From assembly GCA_015058875.1 (NCBI GenBank), contig SVBN01000019.1, positions 1-48,231 on the forward strand: 48,231 nt of DNA, read 5' to 3'. The notes beneath the pieces were generated by a model that saw only the letters and a list, made by a program, of their open reading frames with translations, made no database searches and was not told the origin of the DNA. Every line of letters starts with the position of its first letter. Positions within the stretch are counted from its first letter, which is position 1. The position numbers and the translations under genes are program-made. This DNA comes from Erysipelotrichaceae bacterium (lineage in GTDB: Bacteria > Bacillota_I > Bacilli_A > Erysipelotrichales > Erysipelotrichaceae). Of the stretch, positions 14,748-23,323 are shown piece after piece.

Positions 14748-17060
14748 TCATCCCGAATGCTTTCCATATGTTTCCGGAGGCATTGTGCCGTTCAGTCTCC
14801 TGTTTCCGGCAAAAACGCTCCATTCCCGTACGCGTTCCAGCATCTCCTGCGTATTCAGCACGCCGTATGCAAATCCTTTGCGCACCAGTTCTTCCGGTAC
14901 AAATTCATCATACTTTTCGAAAACGGGCACTTCCTTCGGATAGACCAGTTCCATCGGATCCACGCCTTTTTCCGCTTCTTCCAGAAGCACTTCAAAGAAA
15001 TCTTCCGGTTCCGCGTCCATCGTGAACTGGATAAAGTACGGTTTGAAAGAATCCATGCCCTTCAGTCCGAGACGGTATTTGCAGCGGATCTTCAGGAAGC
15101 GTTCCAGCGCCATGAAGCTGTATGTGCCGAGCCAGGGAAACAGCGCCCACATTTTCCCGCCGAGATGGATCAGCGGATGTTCCGTCAACCGGCTGATCCC
15201 AGCCGAGGAACGCTCCTTCTTCAGACGAGCTGCGGCATGTTCCAGCAGATAAGGATATTCCGTATCTTCTTCGAGCACCCGCTTCATCCGTTCCAGTATA
15301 TGGGTATGGATATCGCCGGGACAGTCTCCGAAATAGGCGGGAATAATCCCTTTCACCATCGTGACATAGACATTGTGATTCTTGTGGTCGATTTCCTCAA
15401 CGACCCAGACCCTGCCGGCGATTGCGACCTTGTCTCCGACCGGCGGCGGGGCGACGATTGTTCCGAGCTCATTGTCCTCGCACCGTACCGTATATTCCTC
15501 ATTATCGACAAATACGCCGTAGAACCGGAAGTTATTCGTAATCTTTTCCCCTTCCAGTCCGAGGATCAGTCCGCCCTGTTCCGTCTTCTGCAGGTGTTCA
15601 ATCTCCAGCAGATGCAGCAGCAGGATCCTGTAGTCCTCCTGGGAAATCCTGTGGAAAGCAGAAAGCGACAGCACACGGGAGGCAAGCTGGGCAGGCGTCA
15701 TTTCCCCGTTGGAGGCAAGCATTGCCATCGTCTGATGATACAGCAGACTGTACGGCAGACGGTCCAGACGCGGCGGTTCCACCCACTTTTCCTCCAGATA
15801 CAGCTGTACCAGGGAAATGGCCTGCAGCAGCTTCCAGGATATCGTTTCCGGCAGCATCGCCCGCGGTTCGGGCTGTTCTTCCCGGATGACAAACCACATT
15901 TCCTGCGGCTTTTCCCTGCGGCCGGTTCTTCCCATGCGCTGCAGGAAGGAAGATACGGTGAACGGCGCGTCAATCTGGAACGCCCGTTCGAGCTTTCCGA
16001 TATCAATGCCGAGCTCCAGCGTTGAGGTGGTGACCGTCGACATGGAGGTCTCCTCATCTTTCATCAGTTCCTCGGCGCTCTGCCGGTAGGAAACCGAAAG
16101 ATTGCCGTGATGAATCAGGAACCGGTCCGGTTCATGCTTCAGTTCGCAGTACTGCCGCAATGTTGCGGTTACGGTTTCCGCTTCCTCGCGGGAATTGCAG
16201 AAGACAAGACACTTTCTGCCCCGGGAATGTTCAAAGATATACCCGATGCCGGGATCCGCCCCCTCGGGTGCCTCATCGGTTCTGCCTTCCATCTGATAAT
16301 CGCCGCTGTCCGTCATATAGCGCAGATCAATGACATTGTTATCGTTCTTTTCAACAACCTGCGTCTTATAGAAATGTTCCATGGAAAGACGCCATCTGGT
16401 GTCTCCTCCCGCCACCTTCGGTATCCGCATGATCCGTTTTGTTCCGGCAGAAAGGAACCTACCGGCTTCTTCGGGATCGCCGATCGTTGCGGATAATCCG
16501 ATTCTTCTCGGCTCGGCCCCGGCCAGATGGCTCAGACGTTCCAGAAGACACAGCGTCTGGAAGCCGCGGTCGCCGCGCATCAGGGAATGCACTTCATCAA
16601 TCACCACAAAGCGCAGATCATGAAACAGCTTCGGAATCAGCGAATGCTTGTGCATCAGCAATGCTTCGAGACTTTCCGGCGTAATCTGCAGGATGCCGGA
16701 AGGATGCTTCAGCATCTTCGTCTTGTGGGACTGCGCAACATCCCCGTGCCAGTGCCATACCGGAATTCCGGCTTCCTCGCACAGCTCATTCAGACGGATG
16801 AACTGATCGTTGATCAATGCCTTGAGCGGTCCGATATAAATCACGCCGACCGATTTCGGCATGTCTTCATACATCATTGTCAGAATCGGAAAGAAGGCAG
16901 CTTCCGTCTTGCCGGATGCCGTTGAGGAGGTAAGCAGAAGATGATCGTCGCTGTTGAAGATCACATCCGCAGCCGCCACCTGCACCCCGCGCAGGCTCTG
17001 CCAGTTATGGGTATAGATATAGTCCTGAATAAACGGCGCATAACGGTCAAAAATATCCAT
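14748..17060 (-). CDS. Lhr/BrxHI-like SF2 DNA helicase (Shango SngC-like)
   Basis: A 770-residue superfamily 2 helicase. Motif I is SSTASGKT (Lys51), Ib TPESLEALL (128-135), II DEVH (155-158), III SAT (190-192) and VI QRMGRTGR (374-381). The RecA-like core ends near 400. Residues 520-560 form a short beta-rich piece (VAPPPVGDKVAIAGRVWVVEEID), and the rest has no recognised motif. The layout resembles Lhr-type helicases and BrxHI of type II BREX. It is the third gene of the TerB/ATPase/helicase operon; AGGAGG lies 4 nt before the ATG and the gap to the ATPase stop is 8 bp. The anti-phage role is inferred from the three-gene composition. Confidence 0.85.
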   Translation of the reverse strand: MDIFDRYAPFIQDYIYTHNWQSLRGVQVAAADVIFNSDDHLLLTSSTASGKTEAAFFPILTMMYEDMPKSVGVIYIGPLKALINDQFIRLNELCEEAGIPVWHWHGDVAQSHKTKMLKHPSGILQITPESLEALLMHKHSLIPKLFHDLRFVVIDEVHSLMRGDRGFQTLCLLERLSHLAGAEPRRIGLSATIGDPEEAGRFLSAGTKRIMRIPKVAGGDTRWRLSMEHFYKTQVVEKNDNNVIDLRYMTDSGDYQMEGRTDEAPEGADPGIGYIFEHSRGRKCLVFCNSREEAETVTATLRQYCELKHEPDRFLIHHGNLSVSYRQSAEELMKDEETSMSTVTTSTLELGIDIGKLERAFQIDAPFTVSSFLQRMGRTGRREKPQEMWFVIREEQPEPRAMLPETISWKLLQAISLVQLYLEEKWVEPPRLDRLPYSLLYHQTMAMLASNGEMTPAQLASRVLSLSAFHRISQEDYRILLLHLLEIEHLQKTEQGGLILGLEGEKITNNFRFYGVFVDNEEYTVRCEDNELGTIVAPPPVGDKVAIAGRVWVVEEIDHKNHNVYVTMVKGIIPAYFGDCPGDIHTHILERMKRVLEEDTEYPYLLEHAAARLKKERSSAGISRLTEHPLIHLGGKMWALFPWLGTYSFMALERFLKIRCKYRLGLKGMDSFKPYFIQFTMDAEPEDFFEVLLEEAEKGVDPMELVYPKEVPVFEKYDEFVPEELVRKGFAYGVLNTQEMLERVREWSVFAGNRRLNGTMPPETYGKHSG

Positions 17061-17068
17061 GCGTCCTC

Positions 17069-18397
17069 CTACAGCCTGAACTCGGCAAACTGCGCATCCG
17101 GTTCATCCTGCGCTTCCAGCAGGCTTTTCGCATAGGTGAATTCATCGCTCTGCAGCAGTGCTTCCAGATCGGTTTCGGGATGCTGGTAAAGAATATCCAG
17201 CAGCTCAATGAAATCACGGATCACTTCACGCGGCGTGATTGCGGAATCCGCGCCGATCCTTCCGTACTCAATCCGGATAAAAGCGGCATAGTCTTCATCA
17301 GTGAGCCGGCATTCATAGTCATACAGGCGTTCATGGAGCTCGGCGAGCTTGCCGACAAGCACCAGCATTTCTTCCGCGGAAAGCGGCTCCAGATGGATCA
17401 CCGGTGCCAGCATATCTCTCGTACCCTGACGGGCAAATCTTCCTTCCGCAAGACGTGAACGGAGAGCTTCGTAGCTGTAGATGCCCCTTCTCCTGTCTTC
17501 CACCGCCTGCGGCGTGCCGCTCATCAGGATGCCGAGATACTGTGCTTTTCCCTGCATCGTATCGTTGTACATCGTCAGAATCTTTTCATAGTTGTACTGG
17601 CGGGTAATGCTGTTGGGAATCTTGTAGATATTGACAAGCTCATCAATCAGTATCATCATCCCGCTGTAGCCGGCATGTTTCAGAAATGCGGCAAACAGCT
17701 TCAGATAATCGTACCAGTCGTCATCGGAAATGATGCTGCGGACATTGAGCTCGTTCTTCGCTTCCGTCCGGGTATTGTATTCGCCGCGCAGCCATTTGAC
17801 CGCCAGCGCTTTCTTTTCTTCATCTTCCTCCATCACGGCGGAATAATAGATTTTCAGAACCGACGCAAAATCATATCCGTGCACCAGCTCATTCATCGCA
17901 TGCGTCATCTGATTCAGCTTCTGATACGCCGCTTCCGCAAATGCGGGATCGTTTTCCTGCAGTCCGGTTTCATTGCGGATTTCCTGATTCAGCGCCTGAA
18001 CCCAGCGATCCATTACCAGCATCAGCGCGCCGCCTTCCGGACGTGTTCTGGTGGACAGATTACGGATCAGCTCGCGGTATGTCGCCAGCCCCTGACCATG
18101 CGATCCCTGCAGTCTTCTCTCCGGAGAGAGATCCGCATCTGCAACGACAAAATTCCGGTCCATGACATAGGTCCGGATTGTCTGCAGCATGAATGATTTT
18201 CCGCTTCCGTATTTGCCGACAATAAACCGGCAGGAAGCACCGCCTTCACTGATGATTTCCACATCGTTCAGCAGTGCTGCGATTTCGTTTTTTCTGCCGA
18301 CAGTGATATACGGCAGGCCGATTCTCGGCACAACGCCGCCTTTGAGCGAGTTGATCACGGCAGCCGCAATCCGCTTCGGCGCTTTCCTTTCTGTCAT
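17069..18397 (-). CDS. BrxD-like P-loop ATPase (Shango SngB-like)
   Basis: A 442-residue AAA-type ATP-binding protein starting MTERKAPKRIAAAVINSLKGGVVPRIGLPYITVGRKNE, the standard opening of BREX BrxD/DUF2791 proteins. Walker A is GKYGSGKS (61-68) and Walker B is MMILIDE (247-253, Asp252 and Glu253). The region after it (NITRQYNYEKILTMYNDTMQGKAQYLGILMSG begins near 262) contains the sensor segment. It lacks any nuclease or methylase domain. Its ATG follows the TAA of the TerB gene without a gap, and GGGAGG inside that gene serves as the ribosome binding site, so translation is coupled. It probably powers or gates the partner helicase. No other BREX gene is nearby. Confidence 0.85.
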   Translation of the reverse strand: MTERKAPKRIAAAVINSLKGGVVPRIGLPYITVGRKNEIAALLNDVEIISEGGASCRFIVGKYGSGKSFMLQTIRTYVMDRNFVVADADLSPERRLQGSHGQGLATYRELIRNLSTRTRPEGGALMLVMDRWVQALNQEIRNETGLQENDPAFAEAAYQKLNQMTHAMNELVHGYDFASVLKIYYSAVMEEDEEKKALAVKWLRGEYNTRTEAKNELNVRSIISDDDWYDYLKLFAAFLKHAGYSGMMILIDELVNIYKIPNSITRQYNYEKILTMYNDTMQGKAQYLGILMSGTPQAVEDRRRGIYSYEALRSRLAEGRFARQGTRDMLAPVIHLEPLSAEEMLVLVGKLAELHERLYDYECRLTDEDYAAFIRIEYGRIGADSAITPREVIRDFIELLDILYQHPETDLEALLQSDEFTYAKSLLEAQDEPDAQFAEFRL

Positions 18398-20272
18398 TTA
18401 TCTGCCTCCCTGCAGAAGATTTCTGAGATCTTCCGCATAATCTTCAATCAGTTCCGGCTGATCGCCATCATATTCAATCACCGTGTCCCCGATCTCATCG
18501 AGCATCTTTTCATTGATCCCGTCGCACAGCACCTGCATTGAACCGGATACGGAAGGCTTTCTTCCTGCCAGCAATGCATTCAGGAAGTCCGATTCCTCCG
18601 CCGTAAAGAACGTCTGCTCTCTCTGCGGTTCTGCATCTGTCTTTTTTTCCTGCGGTATTTCAGTGCTCACTGCTTCTTCGGCCGCTGAAACTTCCGTCTC
18701 TGTGCCTTCTTCTTCATCGCTCACCAGCAGGGAATCACGCGTCTTTGCCGCGTCACGACGGATCGAAGAAAGCATATCCATATTGATATGAATCTTCGGG
18801 CGCAGTGCCTCCTGACGCTCTTTCAGATAAATCTTCATCGCTTCTTCCAGGACAGAGATGATCCGTCCGGATTCCATCTGCTGCTTCAGCTGACGCTTTC
18901 CGTTCAGTTCGCGGCGGGCAATCCGGTCCGCTTCCCTGACGACGGAATGCCAGGTCATGCGCGGAACCAGCGTCAGTCTGGTCCAGTATCCCCGGGTGCA
19001 CTGAAAGATGTTTGATTTCGAAATATATATAACGGTATCCTCATGCGGCTTTTCTTCATGGAATACCGCCTGCGGGAACATCGGATAGGATGCGCTTCTG
19101 GAAGAGCAGATGTGATTGGAACAGAACGAGAGATTGTCTTTCCGGAACTCTCTGCACAGCAGCCGGTAGGCAATGGTCAGATAACGCTTCATCTCTTCCT
19201 GATGGTCTTTCATAAATGTCGATCCGGCCACGTCAGCCCTTGACAGCGTCATCAGTGCTTCACCGATCTCATCGTCGGTATATTCATCCGTATCCGGATT
19301 CCGGTCCGTTTCCGACAGGATCCGGTAATGCTTCAGATCTTCGATCACAAAGCATTCCGACAGATATTCTTCGCCCAGGCCGTAATATACGGCGAAATCG
19401 GAAATCCACCGCAGCAGATACAGGTCTGAGATCACCGATATCCGGGCATTCTGTTCACGGATGTCCATCAGCTTCTGAAACGTCCGGTCCGGATCCCCGT
19501 GCACCAGATTCAGCAGTTCAAAAATATAAAGCAGAAGAAAAGAGGACTGCGTCTGCACAGGGATTTCCCCGTTCTCCTTCACCCAGGTGCGCCAGGCAAA
19601 ATAACCGCGCAGCTGGGCTGCGGTCATCTGATGATAGACCGGCGAAGCGGATGAAAATGTTCCTCGGAACACATAATCGTCCGTATAGTCTTTCATGAAC
19701 ATTGCCTGATTGTAAAAGTTCTTCGCTTTCTGCTCGGGCGTAAATCCGTTATGATCCATCCGGATCATCTCACGGATCTTTTCAGGCACATCATTTTCTG
19801 CGGATGAGCGCTGCTGACGCTGCGGAATGCGGACATCCTGATAAACCGGTTCCGGGCGGTTGATGGTCTGCGGCTGATGCTTCATCCATGCATCGGAAAG
19901 ACTGATCAGGGACATATAGGAACTGATATCGATCCGGCTGTTTATCACCAGCATCAGCCATTGACTGCTGTCCATAAACTGTGCCCGTGCGCAGTATTCC
20001 ATTTTCTCCAGCAGCGGAATCATCTCCGGATCAAACGGGATCTCAATCGCATAATAACCGGCATCTTCCTGCCGGCCGGTCCGGCTGCCGGATATTCTTC
20101 TTCCGCAGGCATGCCAGCGGCCGTCCGAGACATCATATAATACCGATACTCCCGGTCGTTCCGGTCTGACGGTGTCCAGACTCAGCCCGTATTGATCAGC
20201 CATATATCTCATCAGGGAACGGTACATCTGTTCTTCCCGGAGATTGTTTCTGTCATTCACTGAAGCGCTCAT
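18398..20272 (-). CDS. TerB-N/TerB-C domain protein (Shango SngA-like)
   Basis: A 624-residue protein. The TerB-N domain spans about 70-290 and contains the characteristic YHQMTAAQLRGYFAWRTWVKENG...SFLLLYIFELLN stretch (213-255). The TerB-C domain begins near IHINMDMLSSIRRDAAKTRDSL (495-515) and runs to the end through an acidic linker (518-556). These domains occur in tellurite-resistance-like and phage-defence gene sets. The frame is open upstream to 20332, but ATG 20272 is chosen because TATAAT ends 6 nt before it, which would give a leaderless message; no ribosome binding site is seen. It is the first gene of a three-gene operon with the BrxD-like ATPase and Lhr-like helicase. Confidence 0.82.
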   Translation of the reverse strand: MSASVNDRNNLREEQMYRSLMRYMADQYGLSLDTVRPERPGVSVLYDVSDGRWHACGRRISGSRTGRQEDAGYYAIEIPFDPEMIPLLEKMEYCARAQFMDSSQWLMLVINSRIDISSYMSLISLSDAWMKHQPQTINRPEPVYQDVRIPQRQQRSSAENDVPEKIREMIRMDHNGFTPEQKAKNFYNQAMFMKDYTDDYVFRGTFSSASPVYHQMTAAQLRGYFAWRTWVKENGEIPVQTQSSFLLLYIFELLNLVHGDPDRTFQKLMDIREQNARISVISDLYLLRWISDFAVYYGLGEEYLSECFVIEDLKHYRILSETDRNPDTDEYTDDEIGEALMTLSRADVAGSTFMKDHQEEMKRYLTIAYRLLCREFRKDNLSFCSNHICSSRSASYPMFPQAVFHEEKPHEDTVIYISKSNIFQCTRGYWTRLTLVPRMTWHSVVREADRIARRELNGKRQLKQQMESGRIISVLEEAMKIYLKERQEALRPKIHINMDMLSSIRRDAAKTRDSLLVSDEEEGTETEVSAAEEAVSTEIPQEKKTDAEPQREQTFFTAEESDFLNALLAGRKPSVSGSMQVLCDGINEKMLDEIGDTVIEYDGDQPELIEDYAEDLRNLLQGGR

Positions 20273-20278
20273 GGAACT

Positions 20279-20284
20279 ATTATA
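20279..20284 (-). promoter_or_regulatory. -10 box of leaderless TerB/ATPase/helicase operon
   Basis: TATAAT on the minus strand, then AGTTCC, then ATG 20272. The -35 zone (about 20302-20307) lies within the lysR terminator hairpin. Confidence 0.6.
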
Positions 20285-20298
20285 TATGCTTTCCCCGC

Positions 20299-20328
20299 AA
20301 AAAGAATGATCACCGGGATCATTCCTTT
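20299..20328 (-). terminator. Intrinsic terminator after lysR-type gene
   Basis: Stem GAATGATC (20304-20311) with GATCATTC (20317-20324) and a five-base loop. On the minus strand it is followed by TTTTT. It overlaps the stop codon of the LysR gene. Confidence 0.78.
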
Positions 20329-21206
20329 TCAAACTCTTTTTTCAGTATTTCGGCAAATTCCTCGATATAATAACCGGAGTTTTCCCGGCTCCAGAATGCG
20401 CAGTATCTGCGGTAAACACGGCTGCCCTTGCGGTAGAGCGGAATGCGCCGGATCATCTTTGACATATGATCGCTGAATTCCCCTTCAACCGGCAGATACC
20501 CCTTTCCGGCAAGCACCTGCATGCGCCCTTCTTCCAGGCTGTATACATTCAGGAACTCTCCGCGGAAACCGAGAATATCACGATAGAACTCCCGGTCCGT
20601 TATTTCCTGTCCCGGCGAAGTCACCAGAATGCATGTATCTCCTTCCAGTTCCTCGACCGTAATCTGTTCCAGGGAAGCGCGGAATGTTCCTTCCGGCACT
20701 TCAACAAATCCCTTTTTTTCCGTGAGAATCAGATTGTTGTAAAAATCGGAAAACGCCCGGCGCTGATCATTCATGACAAGATCAATGCTGTCATTCATCA
20801 GGCGTTCATACAGTTCTTCATGTGTTCCCGCAAAGATCTGAATATCCACATTGGGATATTTCCGTGAAAACTCGGCAACAGCTGCACGGAATTCATGCCC
20901 GCCGTAGTTTTTCAGATATCCGAGCCGGAGTACGGCGGTTTCACTGAAGGCAATCTTCCTTGTCTCGGTTCTCAGCTTTTCGATCTGACGGGTGATTTCC
21001 AGGCTTTTCTGATAGAAATACTCTCCGGCCGGCGTCAGCTCAAAGCTCCGGTTTTTCCGGATCATCAGATCAAAGCCCAGTTCATCTTCCAGCGCTCTGA
21101 TCTGCTGGGAAATCGCCGACTGGGAAATATGACACTTTTCAGCCGCTTCCGTGAAGGAACGGCATTCCACTACTTTCTGGAAATACTGTATCTGCCGCAA
21201 AAGCAT
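20319..21206 (-). CDS. LysR-family transcriptional regulator
   Basis: A 295-residue regulator with an N-terminal winged helix (residues 1-60: MLLRQIQYFQKVVECRSFTEAAEKCHISQSAISQQIRALEDELG). A linker helix and a periplasmic-binding-protein-like effector domain follow (about 90-295). GGGGTG precedes the ATG, and TATAAT lies at 21223-21228. A 10-base copy of the regional dyad core (AGTTATGCTT, 21271-21280) is centred near -60 of its own promoter. The same dyad, better conserved, stands in front of the CMD, flavodoxin and MBL genes. I infer that this is their regulator, responding to an oxidative or electrophile signal; the effector is unknown. Confidence 0.9.
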   Translation of the reverse strand: MLLRQIQYFQKVVECRSFTEAAEKCHISQSAISQQIRALEDELGFDLMIRKNRSFELTPAGEYFYQKSLEITRQIEKLRTETRKIAFSETAVLRLGYLKNYGGHEFRAAVAEFSRKYPNVDIQIFAGTHEELYERLMNDSIDLVMNDQRRAFSDFYNNLILTEKKGFVEVPEGTFRASLEQITVEELEGDTCILVTSPGQEITDREFYRDILGFRGEFLNVYSLEEGRMQVLAGKGYLPVEGEFSDHMSKMIRRIPLYRKGSRVYRRYCAFWSRENSGYYIEEFAEILKKEFEKE

Positions 21207-21270
21207 AATTCACCCCGCTGAAATTATACAGGAAACAGACGTTTCTGAACAGAAACGGCATGCGTGTCAC

Positions 21271-21280
21271 AGTTATGCTT
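21271..21280. promoter_or_regulatory. Weak LysR-dyad core upstream of lysR
   Basis: AGTTATGCTT shares ten bases with the three strong boxes but loses the outer T-N11-A positions and overlaps the stop codon of the preceding reductase gene. It is kept as a candidate autoregulatory site only. Confidence 0.3.
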
Positions 21281-22394
21281 CGAATTCCTGCGCAGCCTGC
21301 TTCAGCAGGTCACGGATCGGCAGATGCTGGGGGCAGACCCGCTCGCACTTCCCGCACCGGATGCAGTCGGACGCCTTCCCGTTCTTTGCGGTAATCACAT
21401 TGTTATAGTAGAAATCCGCATTCCAGTCGCCGAATGTCTTTTTCGTATTGTAGTTGGAGAAGATATCCGGAATCAGAATCTGTTTCGGACAGCTGCTTTC
21501 CTCGATGCAGTACCGGCACGATGTGCACGGTATCATATTCCGGGAATTGAACACATCGCATACTTTTCTGACTGCGTCCATCTCCTTCTCATTCAGCGGG
21601 ACAAAGTTCTCCATAAAGGAAACATTGTCTTCCATCTGTTCCATATTGCTCATACCGGACAGTACGACGCGGATATTCGGGAAACCTGCCGCAAAGCGGA
21701 TCGCATAGCCGGCGTTGGAGCATCCGTGCAGACCGTCAAAGATCTTCTGCGCTTCTTCCGGCAGACGGATCAGGTTGCCGCCCTTGACCGGTTCCATAAC
21801 CAGCACCGGCTTGTCATATTTCTCACATACTTCATATACCTTGCGGGATTCCACCGATGCGCTTTCATAATCCAGATAGTTGAACTGAATCTGGACGATC
21901 TCAATCTGCGGATATTCACTCAGAATCTGATCCAGGACCGCTGCCTTGTCATGGAAGGAAATACCGACGTGACGGACCCTGCCTTCCTCTTTGAGGGCAA
22001 ACGCCGTTTCATACGCCCTGCATTTTTTGAACTTTTCAAACTGGGCCGTATTCTGGGCATGCATCAGGTAGAAATCAAAGTAATCCACGCCGCAGGCTTC
22101 CAGCTGGCTTTCAAACAGCGGCCGGATGTCTTCTTCTTTATTGAAATAGCTTCCGGTCAGCTTGTCCGTCAGGATATAGGCTTCCCTGGGGTATCTTGAA
22201 GTCAGGCATTCCTTCAGCGCCAGTTCGCTCTTTCCCCGGATATATCCGTGCGCCGTATCAAAATAGTTGAAGCCGTGGTCCAGAAAATGATCCACCATCT
22301 TCTTTGTCTGTTCAATGTCCACTTCCCCGTCAATCATCGGCAGACGCATGCAGCCGAATCCGAATTTCTTCTGAATAAAATCAAACTGTTCCAT
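21273..22394 (-). CDS. Aldo/keto reductase with C-terminal [4Fe-4S] ferredoxin domain
   Basis: A 373-residue fusion. Residues 1-270 form an AKR barrel with Asp46, Tyr51 (DTAHGY) and Lys78 (LTDKLTG), and a catalytic His in FDFYLMHAQN. Residues 280-373 carry cysteine clusters PCTSCRYCIEESSCP and CIRCGKCERVCPQHLP, a ferredoxin-like domain binding up to two 4Fe-4S clusters. Such proteins are common in strict anaerobes, where they probably use ferredoxin or flavodoxin electrons. The gene follows the ChbG-like gene by 24 bp on the same strand and appears to share its promoter. The substrate is unknown. Confidence 0.9.
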   Translation of the reverse strand: MEQFDFIQKKFGFGCMRLPMIDGEVDIEQTKKMVDHFLDHGFNYFDTAHGYIRGKSELALKECLTSRYPREAYILTDKLTGSYFNKEEDIRPLFESQLEACGVDYFDFYLMHAQNTAQFEKFKKCRAYETAFALKEEGRVRHVGISFHDKAAVLDQILSEYPQIEIVQIQFNYLDYESASVESRKVYEVCEKYDKPVLVMEPVKGGNLIRLPEEAQKIFDGLHGCSNAGYAIRFAAGFPNIRVVLSGMSNMEQMEDNVSFMENFVPLNEKEMDAVRKVCDVFNSRNMIPCTSCRYCIEESSCPKQILIPDIFSNYNTKKTFGDWNADFYYNNVITAKNGKASDCIRCGKCERVCPQHLPIRDLLKQAAQEFEA

Positions 22395-22418
22395 CTTCTG
22401 TTCTCCTTTTTATTTCTT

Positions 22419-23213
22419 TCATTGCGGCATGAATCTTTCATCCAGATCCTTATATGTGATCAGCTCTATATTATTGTCCCGGATCCATTGCGCTGTCCGC
22501 TCAGATATCATCGCTTCAAGATCTGTCAATCTCAGCAGGTTATAGCTGCTGAGCTGCGTGATCCTGACATCCGCAAATCCGCAGTGCGCCACCAGCATCG
22601 CCGTATCCGCGCCAAGAAGACCGCCTTTATCTTCCAGGATAAATGCTTCCAGATTGTTTTCGAGCTGTGCATCCGCGCTGCCGAAGCGCATCCAGTCCAT
22701 TTTACGGGGCATTTTGATCAGTTCGGAATCCATCACATCCTGAGAGTCGATGATACCGTATTTCAGGGCAAGATCATGAATGATCCGGTCGGTTGTTTTT
22801 GTCATGTAGGCGTGCCGGTGCAGATAATCCGGTTTCTTTCCGACGATCCCGGTAAAACGCCGGATCTGGGCATCGAATTCCGCATATGTTTCATCATAGC
22901 TGACATGATCAAATCCGTTTTCTTCCGTATCCAGAGCCCGGTTTTCCCGGCTTGTCAGGAAGGTTCCGTCTTCATGGGTCAGATGAGGTATTTTTTCGTG
23001 AGGCAGAAGCGAAGGACCGGCCGAAGCGTTCAGATCGATGCCGAAGGCAATCCGATCGAGATACGGGCGTATCATTTCAACGCTTTCTTCCGCATCGGGC
23101 ATATTCGCAAACAGACCGGTATTCCGGATGATGCCGTGACGTATTCCGTAGATAATGCCGGCAGATACACCGGGCGTGATTCCGAAATCATCGGACTGTA
23201 CCAGAAGTCTCAT
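22419..23213 (-). CDS. ChbG/YdjC-family carbohydrate deacetylase-like protein
   Basis: A 264-residue protein of the YdjC/ChbG fold, whose characterised members remove acetyl groups from chito-oligosaccharides with a metal site. DDFG (8-11) supplies the first ligand Asp and LHRHAY (131-136) the His pair. The position that is normally His in a GLHLN-type motif reads GIDLN here (Asp60), so one metal ligand may be changed. GGGAGGGAG precedes the ATG. The promoter is TTGTAT-N17-TACATT. It heads a two-gene operon with the Fe-S aldo/keto reductase. Role in amino-sugar use is plausible, not shown. Confidence 0.82.
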   Translation of the reverse strand: MRLLVQSDDFGITPGVSAGIIYGIRHGIIRNTGLFANMPDAEESVEMIRPYLDRIAFGIDLNASAGPSLLPHEKIPHLTHEDGTFLTSRENRALDTEENGFDHVSYDETYAEFDAQIRRFTGIVGKKPDYLHRHAYMTKTTDRIIHDLALKYGIIDSQDVMDSELIKMPRKMDWMRFGSADAQLENNLEAFILEDKGGLLGADTAMLVAHCGFADVRITQLSSYNLLRLTDLEAMISERTAQWIRDNNIELITYKDLDERFMPQ

Positions 23214-23242
23214 TGTTTCTCCCTCCCTGATTCTTCAGCTTT

Positions 23243-23271
23243 AATGTAATATCTGCACTTTCCAGATACAA
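23243..23271 (-). promoter_or_regulatory. Promoter of the ChbG-AKR operon
   Basis: TTGTAT (23271-23266), 17-bp spacer, TACATT (23248-23243) on the minus strand, about 30 bases before the ATG. Confidence 0.55.
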
Positions 23272-23323
23272 TACCTGTTCTGCATGGCGGCTCCATGCCT
23301 GCAGAGCATGCTGTGAACAGATT

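Noticed and set aside
14733-16025. Long open frame (430 codons) on the plus strand opposite the helicase gene
   Set aside because: It is antisense to a helicase with complete motifs, its product is low-complexity with no domain, and similar long antisense frames occur opposite many genes here because of codon composition.
14748-20272. A full BREX system
   Set aside because: Only BrxD-like and BrxHI-like homologues are present. No PglX/BrxX methylase, PglZ, BrxA, BrxB or BrxC is found in the flanks, while a TerB protein is.
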